A DNA stretch of 64,000 nucleotides from assembly GCF_033568475.1 (NCBI RefSeq), contig NC_133120.1, forward strand, positions 83,160,151 to 83,224,150, read 5' to 3'. A program made the position numbers and the translations under genes. Below the pieces are notes generated by a model. The model was not told where the DNA came from. It saw only the letters and a list, made by a program, of their open reading frames with translations, and ran no database searches. Shown here piece after piece: positions 46,860 through 58,191 of this stretch. Numbering within the stretch: position 1 is the first letter of the stretch; each line of letters starts with the position of its first letter. The stretch comes from Henckelia pumila (taxonomy: Eukaryota; Streptophyta; Magnoliopsida; Lamiales; Gesneriaceae).

Positions 46860-48143
46860 TGTTGGGATCGGTTCAGAGGGTAGAGGGGGGGTGAATATAC
46901 TCTGAAACTTATTTTCTTTCTTTTCAAAATGATCAAGTAAAGTTTAGTTCACTTAATCTGTTTTCTCAACTTCTAAAACGGTTTGAACAACTTAAATAGT
47001 GCGGAAATAGTTCAGAGGTTTTAGTGATGCAAAGACAAGTTATAACACGATGTATGAGCAATATATAAGATAAATATGCAGTAAAGACTAAGGCACGATT
47101 TATGGAAGTTCGAAGGCTTAATCCTTCTACGTCTCCCCTTCTTCCACTTAGGAAGGAATTCACTAGAAGACTTTGGTTATTACAACGTCTTGCAATACAC
47201 CCACTTCAGACTTAGGACTTATCCAATGCCTAATCCGAAACTCCTAGATTTACACAGATAAGATTCTCAGTTCTTATCAGACTGGTGGAAGCTTTCAGAG
47301 TAGCTTCAAGTCTCTTCAATAATGAATACAGTCCGGTTGAGCTTCTCAAACTGCAGAGCGGTCGAAAGGCTTGGAAACCCTAGGATGATCCTTGAAGATC
47401 AGATATGTAAACTGTAGGCAAGGGTTTATTTGAGCAGCAAGTGAATGATCTTGTAAGTGTGCTCAAGTATTGCTTCAGTATATCAGATGAGGACTTCTGA
47501 TAGTATTCAAGTGATTGAGTTGATTGAGATTTTTCGTGTTGCTTGTCTCCTGTTCTCACTTCTTGAGCAATCTTCCCTTTATATAGGTCAATCATCAACG
47601 TCTTTATTTTGAACGTTCTGATGCTGCATTGAATGCACATTTAATGCTTCATAAATGCATTGATGATTCTGCATGAAGATCGTACACTTCTTTAAATGCA
47701 GACAACTTCCAGGGTCCAAAACTGGTATAAACGGTCGAATGCTTTATCTGTAGCCATTCTGCGTTTTTGCCATTTTAGTGCAACCTGTTGTCTTGATGCA
47801 AGAGTCAACAGATCTTCTGATACGCCGGTTTATCTCTGCTTTTGATAAAATATCTTGCAATGAACGTCTTGTCTCAAGTATTTGTCTTGAGATATCTTGA
47901 TAAGCAGTTGGCATTCTACCGGTAGATAGATTTATCCTGTGCTGGTTTGAATAACCAGTCGATAGGCTTGTGACTGCAACCGGTCGAGAGACAAAGGCGG
48001 TTGACAAGCTTCCGGTAGATAATCTTGAAGGGTTTAGACGGTTGCGGTAGGAGTTGTAGTAGATTCCTGAAATACAAAAGATTGGCAGCACATTCCTATA
48101 CAATGAGTTGTTGTTTGTTATCACCAAAATGTCGGATTCAACA
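46860..48143 (-). repeat. 5' LTR of the SIRE-like element
   Basis: 1284 bases, the partner of 36964-38246. It has one extra base in CTTCTGATACGCC compared with CTTCTATACGCC of the other copy and scattered substitutions. Confidence 0.93.
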
Positions 48144-48148
48144 CATTT

Positions 48149-48700
48149 AAAAATACAAATAAAGATAAGGTTGAATTTAAAATTACATATTATGATAATA
48201 CTTATTTTTTAAAAAAAATAAGATGATATTATTAGTGATAGACTATTTAATCTAAAAAATTTAAAATATATATATAAATACGATAAAATTTAAAATTTTA
48301 AACAAAATTTAAAATAGTATTTTTATTTATCAAAAAAATTTAATTTTTTCTTTCAATAAAGTGGTTGTTTTGATGCATATATAGATCTACGTAGCAAATA
48401 TTTTAAAAAATATATGATGTTATTAGTGATAAGACTATTTTATATAAATATTTTAAAATATAGATAAAAATATGATTGAATTTTAAAAAAAGTAAAAATA
48501 ATTTTTTTGTGACTTTTAATAGGTGCGTTGTTTTGCTAGTAGAGATTCAAAAAAGACAATATTACAAGTGATAGACTATTTAATTTAATTACAGAAAAAA
48601 ATATAATTGCGTTTAAACAAAATTTAAAATAATATTTTTCATGATCAAACAAATTTCAATTTTTACTTTCAATAAGGTGGTTATTTTGATATAATTACAT
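48149..48700. repeat. AT-rich tandem repeat of Helitron A, right part
   Basis: Continues the array interrupted at 36963. GATATTATTAGTGATAGAC-like starts lie near 48226, 48417 and 48556. The AAATAGTATTTTT, CAATAAGGTGGTT and TTTTGATGCATATATAG blocks recur. Confidence 0.65.
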
Positions 48701-49827
48701 TGTAATGATTAAATTATAAATTTGATAAAATAATATTTTATTATTTTTTTATTATAGTAATATAAGAACATTTTATACTATTGTATAATCTTATCATATT
48801 TTTACGTGATATATATTATATTAGCATTTTTTTTATATTTTATTTTTCTATCTTGGTATTTAAAGTTTAAAAACTAAAAAAAATTCATTTTAACATTTAA
48901 AAAAATTTCTCTTTAATTGTTTTATATAATACAAGTATTGCATGTATCAAACTTATTGTAACATCTATAAGCTATTCTAGGAGCGTCTATACAGTTAGGT
49001 ATTATTTTTTAAAAAATAAACTTTTAAGATGTTTGGATGAACTTCTTTTAAACAACTTAAAGTTGTTGATATGTTTAATATTGTGAGATCTTTTTATTGT
49101 CAAAATTACCAAAAAAATATAATATTATAAAGGTAATGTAAGTAATTACATATACACAAAAATAATTTTATAATTTTATCATAAATGTCTATATTAAAAA
49201 TAAAATTATTATTATTATATTAGGTTAATGCGAAAAATGGGTGGTTGTTAATTTTTTAGGCTAATGTGAAAAATGGGTGGAGGACATTTAACAAAATATA
49301 CAAAGATAATATGGAGAAGTAAATATTAAAATAAGACCTTTCTAAAAAAAGTAGGGGTGAAGCAATTTTTTTTTTAAAAAAATCATCTTATAAGATGTCA
49401 AACAACTTATTTCGACATCATATAAACTGTTTTTTTTTAAAAAAAAAATTTATCAAAAAAAATTTAAAGAGCTTATAAGATCTCCCAAACACCCTCTAAC
49501 CACAATGAATTTCAAATGATTCCAATATTCTAAGAATTTGAAATCCGTTGTGATTAACTCAATTATAACGTGCGATCGATTTGACCATTTTTTTTAAAGA
49601 AGATCGGTTTGAACAACGTTCGGTTATGAAAACATTGGTGTAAATAAATATAAAATGACTTTGAATTTTTTTTTTTTGTGCAAGTTATCTAAACAATGAA
49701 AATAAAATTAAATCCATATATTTCAAATCAATTTATCCAAACTCAGCCTTAATTTATTTGTATTTTAATTATTTATTCAAACACTCATTCTTACTAATTT
49801 TTACAACTAATTAATAAAATTAACACA
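48701..49827. other. Helitron A 3' interior, no gene seen
   Basis: AT-rich. The phrase 'aaaaatgggtgg' with flanks occurs twice near 49228-49278. A possible degenerate inverted pair (AAGATGTTTGGATGAAC near 49017 and CTTATAAGATCTCCCAAACA near 49470) hints at a decayed MITE. No ORF is supported. Confidence 0.4.
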
Positions 49828-50265
49828 CCGTGCATCGCACGGGTGAAATACTAGTATATATAAAAGCAGAGTTTTTACTAAATATAGCAGTTTCCCGCCA
49901 AAACATACTTACTATAAATAAAAATTATGGATGAAATTTTGTTAAAACTATAGATAATGTTTTCGGTTCAAATAATAATAATAATATGATGATTAGGGTT
50001 ATAGATAATGTATTCGGTTCAAATAATACTAATAATATTTTTGGTTAAATTTGTAAAAAAAAATTTATACTTACTACTTTTATCAATGTTTGTTTTTAAA
50101 TTTCAATTGATTTATTGTGTCCATATACAAATTAATCTTACCAAAAATATCGTAAATAATTTAAATATCGTGTATATATATGTCAAATTAATAATAAAAA
50201 ATTTACGACACAACCTAAAACATTTATATATGCTTACATATAGTTTTCATAAATGATATATATAT

Positions 50266-50409
50266 AGAGTTTTGATATGGTGAGCACCTACCATGCATAC
50301 TTATATGTGCACCTGCTGATGTGACGTTCACCTATTGGATGTAAAGGATGTCACGTCAGCGGTGCACACAAAAGTGGACATCATGGGTGCTCATAATATC
50401 AAATCTGTA
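50266..50409. mobile_element. MITE-like hairpin element near (TA)n, inside Helitron B
   Basis: The left arm reads AGAGTTTTGATATGGTGAGC and the right arm, in reverse complement, reads CAGATTTGATATTATGAGC. Both continue into ACC(T)ACCATG/ACCCATGATG. The centre (GATGTGACGTTCACCTATTGG) resembles the centre of the element at 166-330 (GATGTGACACTATTCTATTGG). TA dinucleotides flank both ends. No ORF. Confidence 0.65.
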
Positions 50410-50989
50410 TATATATATAGATATATGATAATTTTTGTTAATTTCTTATGCCTATATATATGCAAAATTTTCCATTAATTATATTCACCTATCAAATATA
50501 AAATTAATTTCAAAACTTTTCAAATTCATATTGAGATTGAAATTAAGAACATTGAAAATATAAAATAACTTTAAATATATCTGCATCGATTATAATATTT
50601 CATTAATTTTTTTTATTTTAGGTTTATCGATTTTTTTCTTATTATTATTATTGTTTTTTAATTGATGTATTTTTATAAAAAAAAAATAATACATTCATAA
50701 TTATTTCTCATATATTTATGTGAATATATTGATTTTGAAATAATATTAAACAAAATAATATTAATATATTTGCATGCGTGAATCGTGATCAGCATATACA
50801 TGTTATCAATAATAACTACCAGCTATACAACAAATAATAACAAAATTGTAATAAATAATTTGATCCGTCTTTAAGAATTTTTATAATTCATTAAATAAAT
50901 AAGTATTATCAATAAAATTTAAAATATTTATTTGAAATATTTTTAATTTAATTTCAGTGAATTATGTACGTGTGTGAAAATTCTCATTA

Positions 50990-50992
<3 letters not shown>

Positions 50993-51022
<30 letters not shown>
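50993..51022. repeat. (TA)n microsatellite
   Basis: About 30 bases of alternating T and A in Helitron B, not associated with a hairpin element. Confidence 0.9.
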
Positions 51023-51024
<2 letters not shown>

Positions 51025-51989
51025 CGGTTCAAGATTTGATATTTGATTGGATATTTCAAATTTTAAAATTTTAATGAATGTTTCAATATTTTAGGTTTCA
51101 AAAAAAAAATTTATATCATGATCTTTTGTTCAAAATTTATCTGATGTTTCAAAATTTTAAAATTTTTGATTCAAAATTTAAAAATTCTTAATGTACCAAT
51201 TACGATTCAAAATTTGAAATTTGATCGTATATTATCGTCGTTTTTTTTTATTTCAGTTAAATTTTATGTTCATATATATAAGTGAAAATTTTCATAAATG
51301 TTATATATGAGAATATATCAATTTTTTGTTCAAATTTGAAATTTGATTGGATGTTTGTATGCTATCAATACTTTATAATTTTAATTAATTTTTGGTCAAA
51401 TATGTAAAAAAAAAAATTGTAAATTTTATATATAATAATGTACCAATTTTCGGTTTAAATATTGAAATTTCAAAGGATGCTATTAATACTTTATAATTTC
51501 TGCTAATTTTTTTTGTAACCATGTATATGTGTAAATTTCAATTAATTTCAGTTAATTTTTTTTGCCCCTATATATGTTAAAATTTGCATAAATGCTATAA
51601 ATGATAATTAGGTTTTGCTTAAGATAATCGATGTTATGGCTGGACCCACCTGAAAAATATAGGATGCATTAAAATATATACAATGATGTATCATTTTATT
51701 CAATTTATGTTATTATTTTTAGTGTTGTGTTATTTTTATATGTTTAGTTATCACTAATATTTATCATATTAAATATATAAAAAAATTTATATAACATTAC
51801 GTTTTTTTAATTTTTAAAAGAGTATCGTTGTGAATGTTTGGTATATTCATTGTTAGTAAATCAATTTTATATGTATATTAATTATAAACTTGATATAAAT
51901 TTTTTATGATATATATTCTAAAAAATAATAATAATTTTTCATTTATTAAAATATTAATACTCCGTGCATCGCACGGGGTGAAATACTAG

Positions 51990-52463
51990 TATTATTGAAA
52001 GCAAAGTTGAGAAGTGTTTTCTAAAAACTCTTCAAACACTATATATTAGTACGTGAGCTTTTGTTAAAATGTATAATATACTCTGCTAAATTTCCATTCT
52101 TGTATAGATAACGAATCGGATTAATCACAAAAAATAAATCTACTAAATTAATTTGTTGTCGTATAGATACGCTCTTGTTTATCTTAATTATTGCATTATA
52201 TTTATAAGTATTGAAGAGGAAAAGGATGATATAATTTTACTCGCGAGTTCTGAATTAAAATTATCTTCTTTGTTCGTCCATTCTGCCTTCCAGCTCATAA
52301 TTTTCTAATATCTTGTTCTATACATCACATTGTTGCATATATCTTAATATTTGTGATCCAACTGTAATGTAATGTATAGAAATCAATAATAAAGCATGCG
52401 TACCTAACGTAATATCTAATGCACCTGTTGTGTCTGGCTTTCATGAGAAAACGATGCTAAATT
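51990..52463. other. AT-rich flank after the Helitrons, no gene seen
   Basis: Directly after Helitron B's CTAG-T comes TATTATTGAAAGCAAAGTTG, similar to the Helitron 5' block TATATATAAAAGCAGAGTTG, so a fragment of a third copy may start here. No coding content. Confidence 0.4.
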
Positions 52464-52659
52464 AAATTCAATAAGAGTAATGTTATATGTACAATAACAA
52501 AATTTATACATCAATTTTTACAACACAAAAAATGCAATAAAAAAATTTATTTATTAAAATCTCATGATATATTAAATACAAAATCTCGCGATATAATAGT
52601 AAAATCTCACAATTTAATTATTGTAAATATCATTATACACGATATTTGTTGTACCTTTT
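52464..52659. mobile_element. MITE-like AT-rich element
   Basis: Opens with AAGAGTAATGTTATATGTAC, matching the outer end of the peroxidase-intron element. It contains repeats of AAATCTCRCGATATAATA and ends GATATTTGTTGTACC. A related stretch in the same orientation lies at 53870-54048. Borders are uncertain. Confidence 0.45.
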
Positions 52660-53450
52660 GTTAAAGACGATATCAACTCTTTCTGGAAATGTATGTAGAT
52701 TGAAGTAACAAAAAGGAATGTCGAGGCAAGAGTATAACCCTTTTTTCGCAAGACGAAATTGTTTGGTTACAAAGTGCTAAACTGGTATCGGTAATCGTCT
52801 CTAAGATACAATGACTTGATTTATCAAGTAATCGAAGCACAACAATTACTTGATTTTTGCAAACTCTAATCTGCGAACTTTCAAGTGAATATGGAAGAGT
52901 TATTATGAAGGAATATGTATATTCTTGTGTTGTATGCATTGTGTGTTTTTTCAGACAAGAGATTGTCCATATATATTGATAATCAAAGGTTTGTATCCAA
53001 AGAACACGACCTTGCGTCGAATGACACAACTTTTTTGTTGATAACCATATCTGTTGTAATTTAGATGTGTATTGAAATGAATATACATCACATAATAACT
53101 GTTATTCAATCAAAATCAGAAAATGGACTTCAAAAAATGCAAATCCCTGAGTAAAACTACTGTATGGAAAGCCCGACAGCAGGGCTCGTGCTCCAAAACC
53201 CAAAATACGCGTCGGAGCGCGGTCAGGTGCGCTCGAGCGCGCACTTCTGCCTTACCCCTATTCTTGGGCCAGGCACGCTCGAGCGCGATTTCTTCTTATA
53301 CACTTTCCCAACCTCTATTTCAATCATTCCAAGACAAGGTGCTGGAATGGCCGGTGTCATTATTAAATAACAGAAAAGAGGAAATTTTTTTTTTTGTTTT
53401 TTTGGGCGTCGTGTTCTGGTTTGTTCCATGAATTTGGATTTTTATATATT
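52660..53450. other. Unclassified repeat-like region with GC-rich palindromes
   Basis: Begins TGTTAAAGACGATATC, where the MITE-like element is broken off, which looks like an LTR start. I could not find a matching CA end with a TSD. It holds palindromes GCGCTCGAGCGC (53229-53240) and CGCTCGAGCG (near 53277) in a locally GC-rich patch. A minus-strand open frame of 118 codons (53029-52673) has no recognisable features and is not called a gene. Confidence 0.35.
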
Positions 53451-53869
53451 ATTTAAATATATAATTTATTTTCATTTTAATTGAGACGGCTTGAACATTC
53501 AATGACAAATATTTTAGCTTCACATATATATGCTCACGGGTTTTGTAATGTTATTAAGCCACCGCTGCAAGTAGAAGACTCCTTCATTAATATAAACATT
53601 AGCGTTATAGGTAGGCGTTACTTGCACATATATTATGTTTTTTTGTTATTTTATTTAGTACTTACAGTTTTTATATTAGAAATGAATAATTATCAATTTC
53701 AAAAACAAACGAAATAATTGTTTAAAAAACAAATTTAAATAAATATTAAAGAACATATTTTAGTAGTTTGAAATTTTTTGAAGGTGGATATGATAGTGAT
53801 ATTGTTACAAATTTACTCTATTTTTATAAAAAAAAAATTGAATGAAAAAGAATATTTTTATAGTCTTAG
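53451..53869. other. AT-rich spacer, no gene seen
   Basis: Only chance ORFs; no repeat or RNA gene recognised. Confidence 0.5.
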
Positions 53870-54048
53870 AACAGCCACCATGACTATAAAAATCAATACA
53901 AAAATTTTTTTTATCGTATCTTGATACATTGAATATAAAATCTCACGATATAACGTAAAAATATAACGATATAATAGCAAAAACTCACGATATAATTGTA
54001 GTAAATATCGTTGTACGAGATATTGGTTGTACTTCTAACATTATTCTA
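53870..54048. mobile_element. MITE-like AT-rich element, second copy
   Basis: Shares AAATCTCACGATATAA, TAGTAAATATCGTTGTACGA and TTGGTTGTACTTCTAACATTATTCT with 52464-52659. It preserves the right end that is lost in that copy. Confidence 0.4.
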
Positions 54049-54379
54049 AAAACTATTACTTCTTATGCCAAAATTTCACTTGTTATTTTAAATATGAATA
54101 AGGATAACCCGTCTCGCGAAAAAATATACCACTTTCACAAGAGACATGCTCATAATATAAATATACAATACACATATATATGTGGTAAGTTTAATATTGT
54201 GATACAGTGGTGAAACATAAATTTTTTTAAAAGAACTATCCGAAACAGAAATCATATTTTTTAATTATGAAAAATTAAAGCATTTTATTTATTAAAAAAA
54301 ATTTATCATGGAAGAACTTATATATTCCAAAAGCAACTGCAAATTACTATTTAAAAGAACGTCAAAAAAATATACAACT

Positions 54380-54610
54380 CCAATCCAACCTATCTATTTT
54401 AGGTGGTGGGACGAGCCAACCCGGTAAGATTACTTGTAATTTGATGGGTTTGACGGGCCAATCCGCAATCAGTCACAACCTACCATTAGACTGACCGGCT
54501 CACCTTTTAGGCAAGTTGAAAAATTGCCAACCCAACACAACTACTTTTATAGTGGAACGGGCCAACCCAACAGGCTCAACTCATTTTGACACTCTACTAT
54601 TCAACAAAAT
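54380..54610. repeat. GGGCCAACCC-rich degenerate repeat
   Basis: Contains GGGACGAGCCAACCCG, GACGGGCCAATCCG, AACGGGCCAACCCAAC and ends CTCATTTTGACACTCTA. This composition is typical of a widespread plant non-autonomous transposon type (hAT-like in other genomes). No TSD is established here. Confidence 0.4.
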
Positions 54611-54689
54611 AAATATAATCATCAAGATGCACTCATGACAACCCAACTAGAAAAAAAAACTCATTTCCCTCTTAATGAATACTTTAACA

Positions 54690-55150
54690 AAAATTTGTAT
54701 GGCTTTATGAATTTTTGGTTATTTGGAATTGATACCTGATTAGTGATTAAGCACACACTCTTCTAGTGAGGAGCGTCCCTCCATGTTCATTGCAGTGTAA
54801 AAATTAAAATGAAAGCATTCCAAATGTTATGAAAGGCTATGACAATCGTGCATGTTCTCCATGTTAATTGTAATGTAAAAATTAAAATGAAAGCATTCCA
54901 AATGTTATGATGCATGCCGTGTTTCTTGTGTATGCATTTGTGACTAACGAACCAAAATTTCTCATCCATTATCAGAGACAAACACACATCTTTACTTTGG
55001 TTGTTTCTAGTGGATTTTATCTTCTTAGTTAGCTTTAAAACAGTTGACCATGCCTCTTTTATGTGGTGATCACCATAAATTTCTCAATTTTATAGTTTAG
55101 AAAGCATATGATTTGCTCTTGAGTTTACTTGTCTCGGTATCCAGAGTTCA
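54690..55150. repeat. Segmental duplication copy 1, part 1
   Basis: GGCTTTATGAATTTTTGGTT, then CACACACTCTTC, then CCATGTTCATTGCAGTGTAA match 60753-60845. Within this copy a block of about 70 bases (GTAAAAATTAAAATGAAAGC with flanks) is repeated at 54797 and 54870. Interrupted at 55150 by a solo LTR. Confidence 0.7.
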
Positions 55151-58083
55151 TGAAACGACCCTAACCTCTATACTTAAATAAATAATAAAAGAAATACGGA
55201 TTTTTAAATTTTTTGACATGACTTGTTTGTAAGTAGGTAAAACCTCCCTGTCACAGCTAGCAATCCAAACAAATGCAATAAATGCGGCAAAAGATAACTA
55301 CTGCGATAATCATAACTTCGAAAGTGAAAGCAACTCCACACGGTTGCCAAAAACAGCGATAACAATTTCAAGACTTAAAAATTTAAGCACAGAGAAACAC
55401 ACATCCTGACTATTACCAAAAGTACATAAGTTTAAACTCTTTATTACAATCATAAAATAGTGTGAAAACATGAAATAGAAACGGTCGTAGGACCTCGCTC
55501 CGCCGGTGACCTCCCCTCAAGGACCCTGCCCCTTGGTCCCTACGAACTCCTCCTCACATGACAAACAAACAAGCATAGTGAGTCTAATGACCCAACAAGT
55601 ATAAACAGTGATATAACAAGGGTTTTAAAATACTCCAAGCAATACTCAAACTACTATACATAATATACTTTGAAGCTTAAACTGTAAACATGCGTGAAAT
55701 AAGGGAAATGAGACAACATGCAAGTATGAACTCACGCCAACTCACGCTATGAAACTTTTGAACTTTCCTGACTTAACTGAAACGCATGCATAACATAAAA
55801 CTAAATAAATTGAGCCGAGTCAACTGATACTTGAAACTTTAACTTTTGTTTTTGCTTTAGAACTTAGATCCTCGAATTGTGACTCAAGTTTCGATCATGA
55901 TCATGGCTGCAGTGCACTATGCCGGCAAGACGCCGAGATTTCTCCCGACGCGGTTTGCCCCTTTACTTTCCTTCTTGGTAGGGGAGCCGAGATGAACCCG
56001 GCCGCTTACTACACGTCTATTTTGGTAGGGGAGTTGGGATGTCTCCCAGCCGCTTACTACACGTCTATGGCAAGTGGGTGAGGCATCTCTCAACCCGCAT
56101 TGCCCTGTCCAGTCACAATCAACTTACTTTGTTCAAAAAATATTTTCTTTCATTTTCATACTTTGACTCGACATAAAAAAAATTACTTAGCATGCATGAA
56201 AGAGACTTTCTTTGCAACCTTTTTGCTTGACCCTAGACCAAGGCTTAAAGACACATGTATGCATTTATATGATCGAATACTCAACACAAAAATGTGGGTA
56301 TTAGGTGAGTAAATGGCTGCCCTTAGGTGCTAACCCAACCTTAACTCAAATCTTCACATACAAGGCACAACCCGAGCAATCGCACCGAAAATCTCTTAAC
56401 TCTTTCATCCCTTAACCAAATTCAACTCCGCTCGAACCGACACTCTCCAAACACTACCAACTAACCAATGGACCAATTTGTAACTTCATTTGAAAGCCCA
56501 AGCAAAATGATCAAAAACTAAAATCGGACAGCCCACTTTACTCCTAAAAATTTTGCACCGACACCCTAATTTCAAAAATCCATAACTTATTGAAATCTTA
56601 ACCGAAACGGTCTCATTTTATACCGACGCGACCACAACATCATGAACTTGACTAGGACCAGCCCTAACCATGCCCAGGCCTCGTTCAGATCCTCCCCTGC
56701 CCCAAAACCAAGCTGCCCTGTCCTAGCCAAACTCGCTCTACAACACCTCTACCTTGAGAAAACACCACCAAGACTTATTTCCTTACCTCCACTTTTTTCC
56801 AAACCACCAAACCCACTCAAAACAAACCTAAAGACATCTCTTGGGACTTAAAACAAACACCTAGGCAGCCCCTTTACTACACTTCAACTCCACAATTCAT
56901 AATCAACAAGATTATGCTCCAAAAGCCTCAAATTCATGAATAATCAATCAAGACCATATGCCAATCAATAAAATACACTCATATACTTCAAAAACAGCCC
57001 AAGCATCATGCAAATTTTGAATTTTAGGCAAAATAACCCTTTGACATTTACGATGGTCATAAGATGCAACAATTGACCTCATTTTCTATACTACAACACA
57101 TCATACAACCCATAAACATCAAAGCACAAAGGAGTTTTCGAAAATTTGCACCTCACACAAATCTGAAAATTTCAACACATAAACCCTAAGCCTAAAAATC
57201 ATGAAATTTTCGAATTATGCCAAGAAAACATAGAAAAATGCATAGATAACTTGTTTGGATGCCCAAAGAAACCACTTATACTTGTCTTAACCCTTTTCTA
57301 CCAAAATTTTGAACCAAGGAAAGGGGAGAGGGCTGAAACACTTCAAACCACAGCTAGAAGGACCTCCCTAGGAGGCTTCCCGGCGTCGGAAATGGTGGTG
57401 GAGGGCGGCGGCAGTAGCTGAAGGTTGGAGGGGGAAGAAACGGCCGATTGGGTTTGGGAAGAAAAAGGAGTGAGGGATCGGGTAGTGAGGGGTTTGGTGG
57501 CTAGGGTTCCAATTAAAATGATTTAAGTGTGTGTTTTAAAAGTTGTGTGTTGTGTGTACATGTGTGTATATGTATAGGTATAAGCATGTAGAAGTAGGTG
57601 TGAGTGTGCTTTTAAAAGTACAAATTTATAGTACAACTTTTTCTACTAACTTACACTAATAAGATTCCTAAGTTTAAAAACTCCTAATCAAAAATATTAA
57701 ATTGGGGTTTACTAATCCGGGTTTATGAAAATTCTAATTTTTGAAAAAGTTAAAGAATAAGCCCAATATTGCAATACTAAGAAAAATGATTTCTGATACC
57801 CGGAAATTTTTAACTTTTGAATTTCCTTCTAAATTGTCCTCCTACCTCCCTACTAAACTTTTAAAATAGAAATTCTTGGAATTTACCGCCAAAATCCACC
57901 ATCGTCATACGCCAAAATCGGAAGCCACTGTCTCAAAAATTTCAATAATAAAGAACTTAAAATATTTGAGCACTTAAATTTAAAGGAAATGTAAGCAATT
58001 AATTCCAAGCAATAAAAATCATAATTATTATTAAAAAATAATTTTAGGCATGAAATTTAAATTATGAAATCTTAGGTGCTACA
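55151..58083 (-). mobile_element. Solo LTR of a chromovirus, TSD GTTCA
   Basis: 2933 bases, plus-strand ends TGAAACGACC and GGTGCTACA, flanked by GTTCA at 55146-55150 and 58084-58088. On the minus strand it reads TGTAGCACCTAAG ... GGTCGTTTCA; the end equals that of the solo LTR at 25282-28144. Removing it and one TSD joins the host sequence smoothly. No interior sequence. Confidence 0.9.
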
Positions 58084-58191
58084 GTTCAACCTATGTTTCC
58101 CCAAATCACCTTTTTGTGCAATGCGTGTGTGTGGTGTGTGAAGGCGTGTATGCGAGGATTTTTGTATATTTTGGTTGATATTACATCATGT

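Larger units (their letters stand above)
36964..48143 (-). mobile_element. SIRE/Maximus-like Ty1/copia retrotransposon, TSD CATTT
   Basis: Minus-strand element of 11.18 kb with LTRs at 36964-38246 (3') and 46860-48143 (5'), flanked by CATTT at 36959-36963 and 48144-48148. On the minus strand the order is 5' LTR, primer-binding site TGGTATCAAAGC (46857-46846), gag, protease-integrase-RT-RNase H (copia order), a long third ORF, a polypurine tract AAAAAGGGGAAAA (about 38260-38248) and the 3' LTR. Large gag, total size and an ORF after pol indicate the SIRE/Maximus lineage. The LTRs differ at about 15 positions by eye (about 1.2%), so the insertion is young, but every ORF carries a nonsense codon or frameshift. 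Confidence 0.93.
35638..49854 (+). mobile_element. Non-autonomous Helitron A, split by a copia element
   Basis: The 5' end is TCTATATCTATATATA followed by AAAAGCAGAGTT and TTCCCGCCAAAA. The 3' end is a hairpin CCGTGC-ATC-GCACGG (49828-49842) followed 8 bases later by CTAG at 49851-49854 and a host T. These are standard Helitron termini (TC start, hairpin, CTRR, A/T target). No RepHel or RPA gene is present, so it is non-autonomous. The interior is AT-rich repeat DNA and includes a MITE. Removing the SIRE-like insertion leaves about 3 kb. The exact 5' TC is ambiguous (35638 or 35644). Confidence 0.8.
49855..51989 (+). mobile_element. Non-autonomous Helitron B, directly abutting Helitron A
   Basis: Immediately after Helitron A's CTAG the sequence reads TATATATAAAAGCAGAGTTT, then TTCCCGCCAAAA, the same 5' subterminal block as Helitron A. 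The 3' end is the hairpin CCGTGC-ATC-GCACGG (51962-51976) and CTAG at 51986-51989. The leading TC is absent or merged with the junction. No helicase gene. The interior has repeated phrases such as 'ttcggttcaa' plus 'aaatttgat', and a MITE at 50266-50409. Confidence 0.75.

Noticed and set aside
52673..53029. 118-codon minus-strand ORF
   Set aside because: No recognisable motif, no homologous frame elsewhere in the window, and located in repeat-like DNA.
56642..56851. 69-codon Pro-rich ORF
   Set aside because: Inside the solo LTR at 55151-58083; composition follows the CCAAA/CCTC-rich LTR strand.
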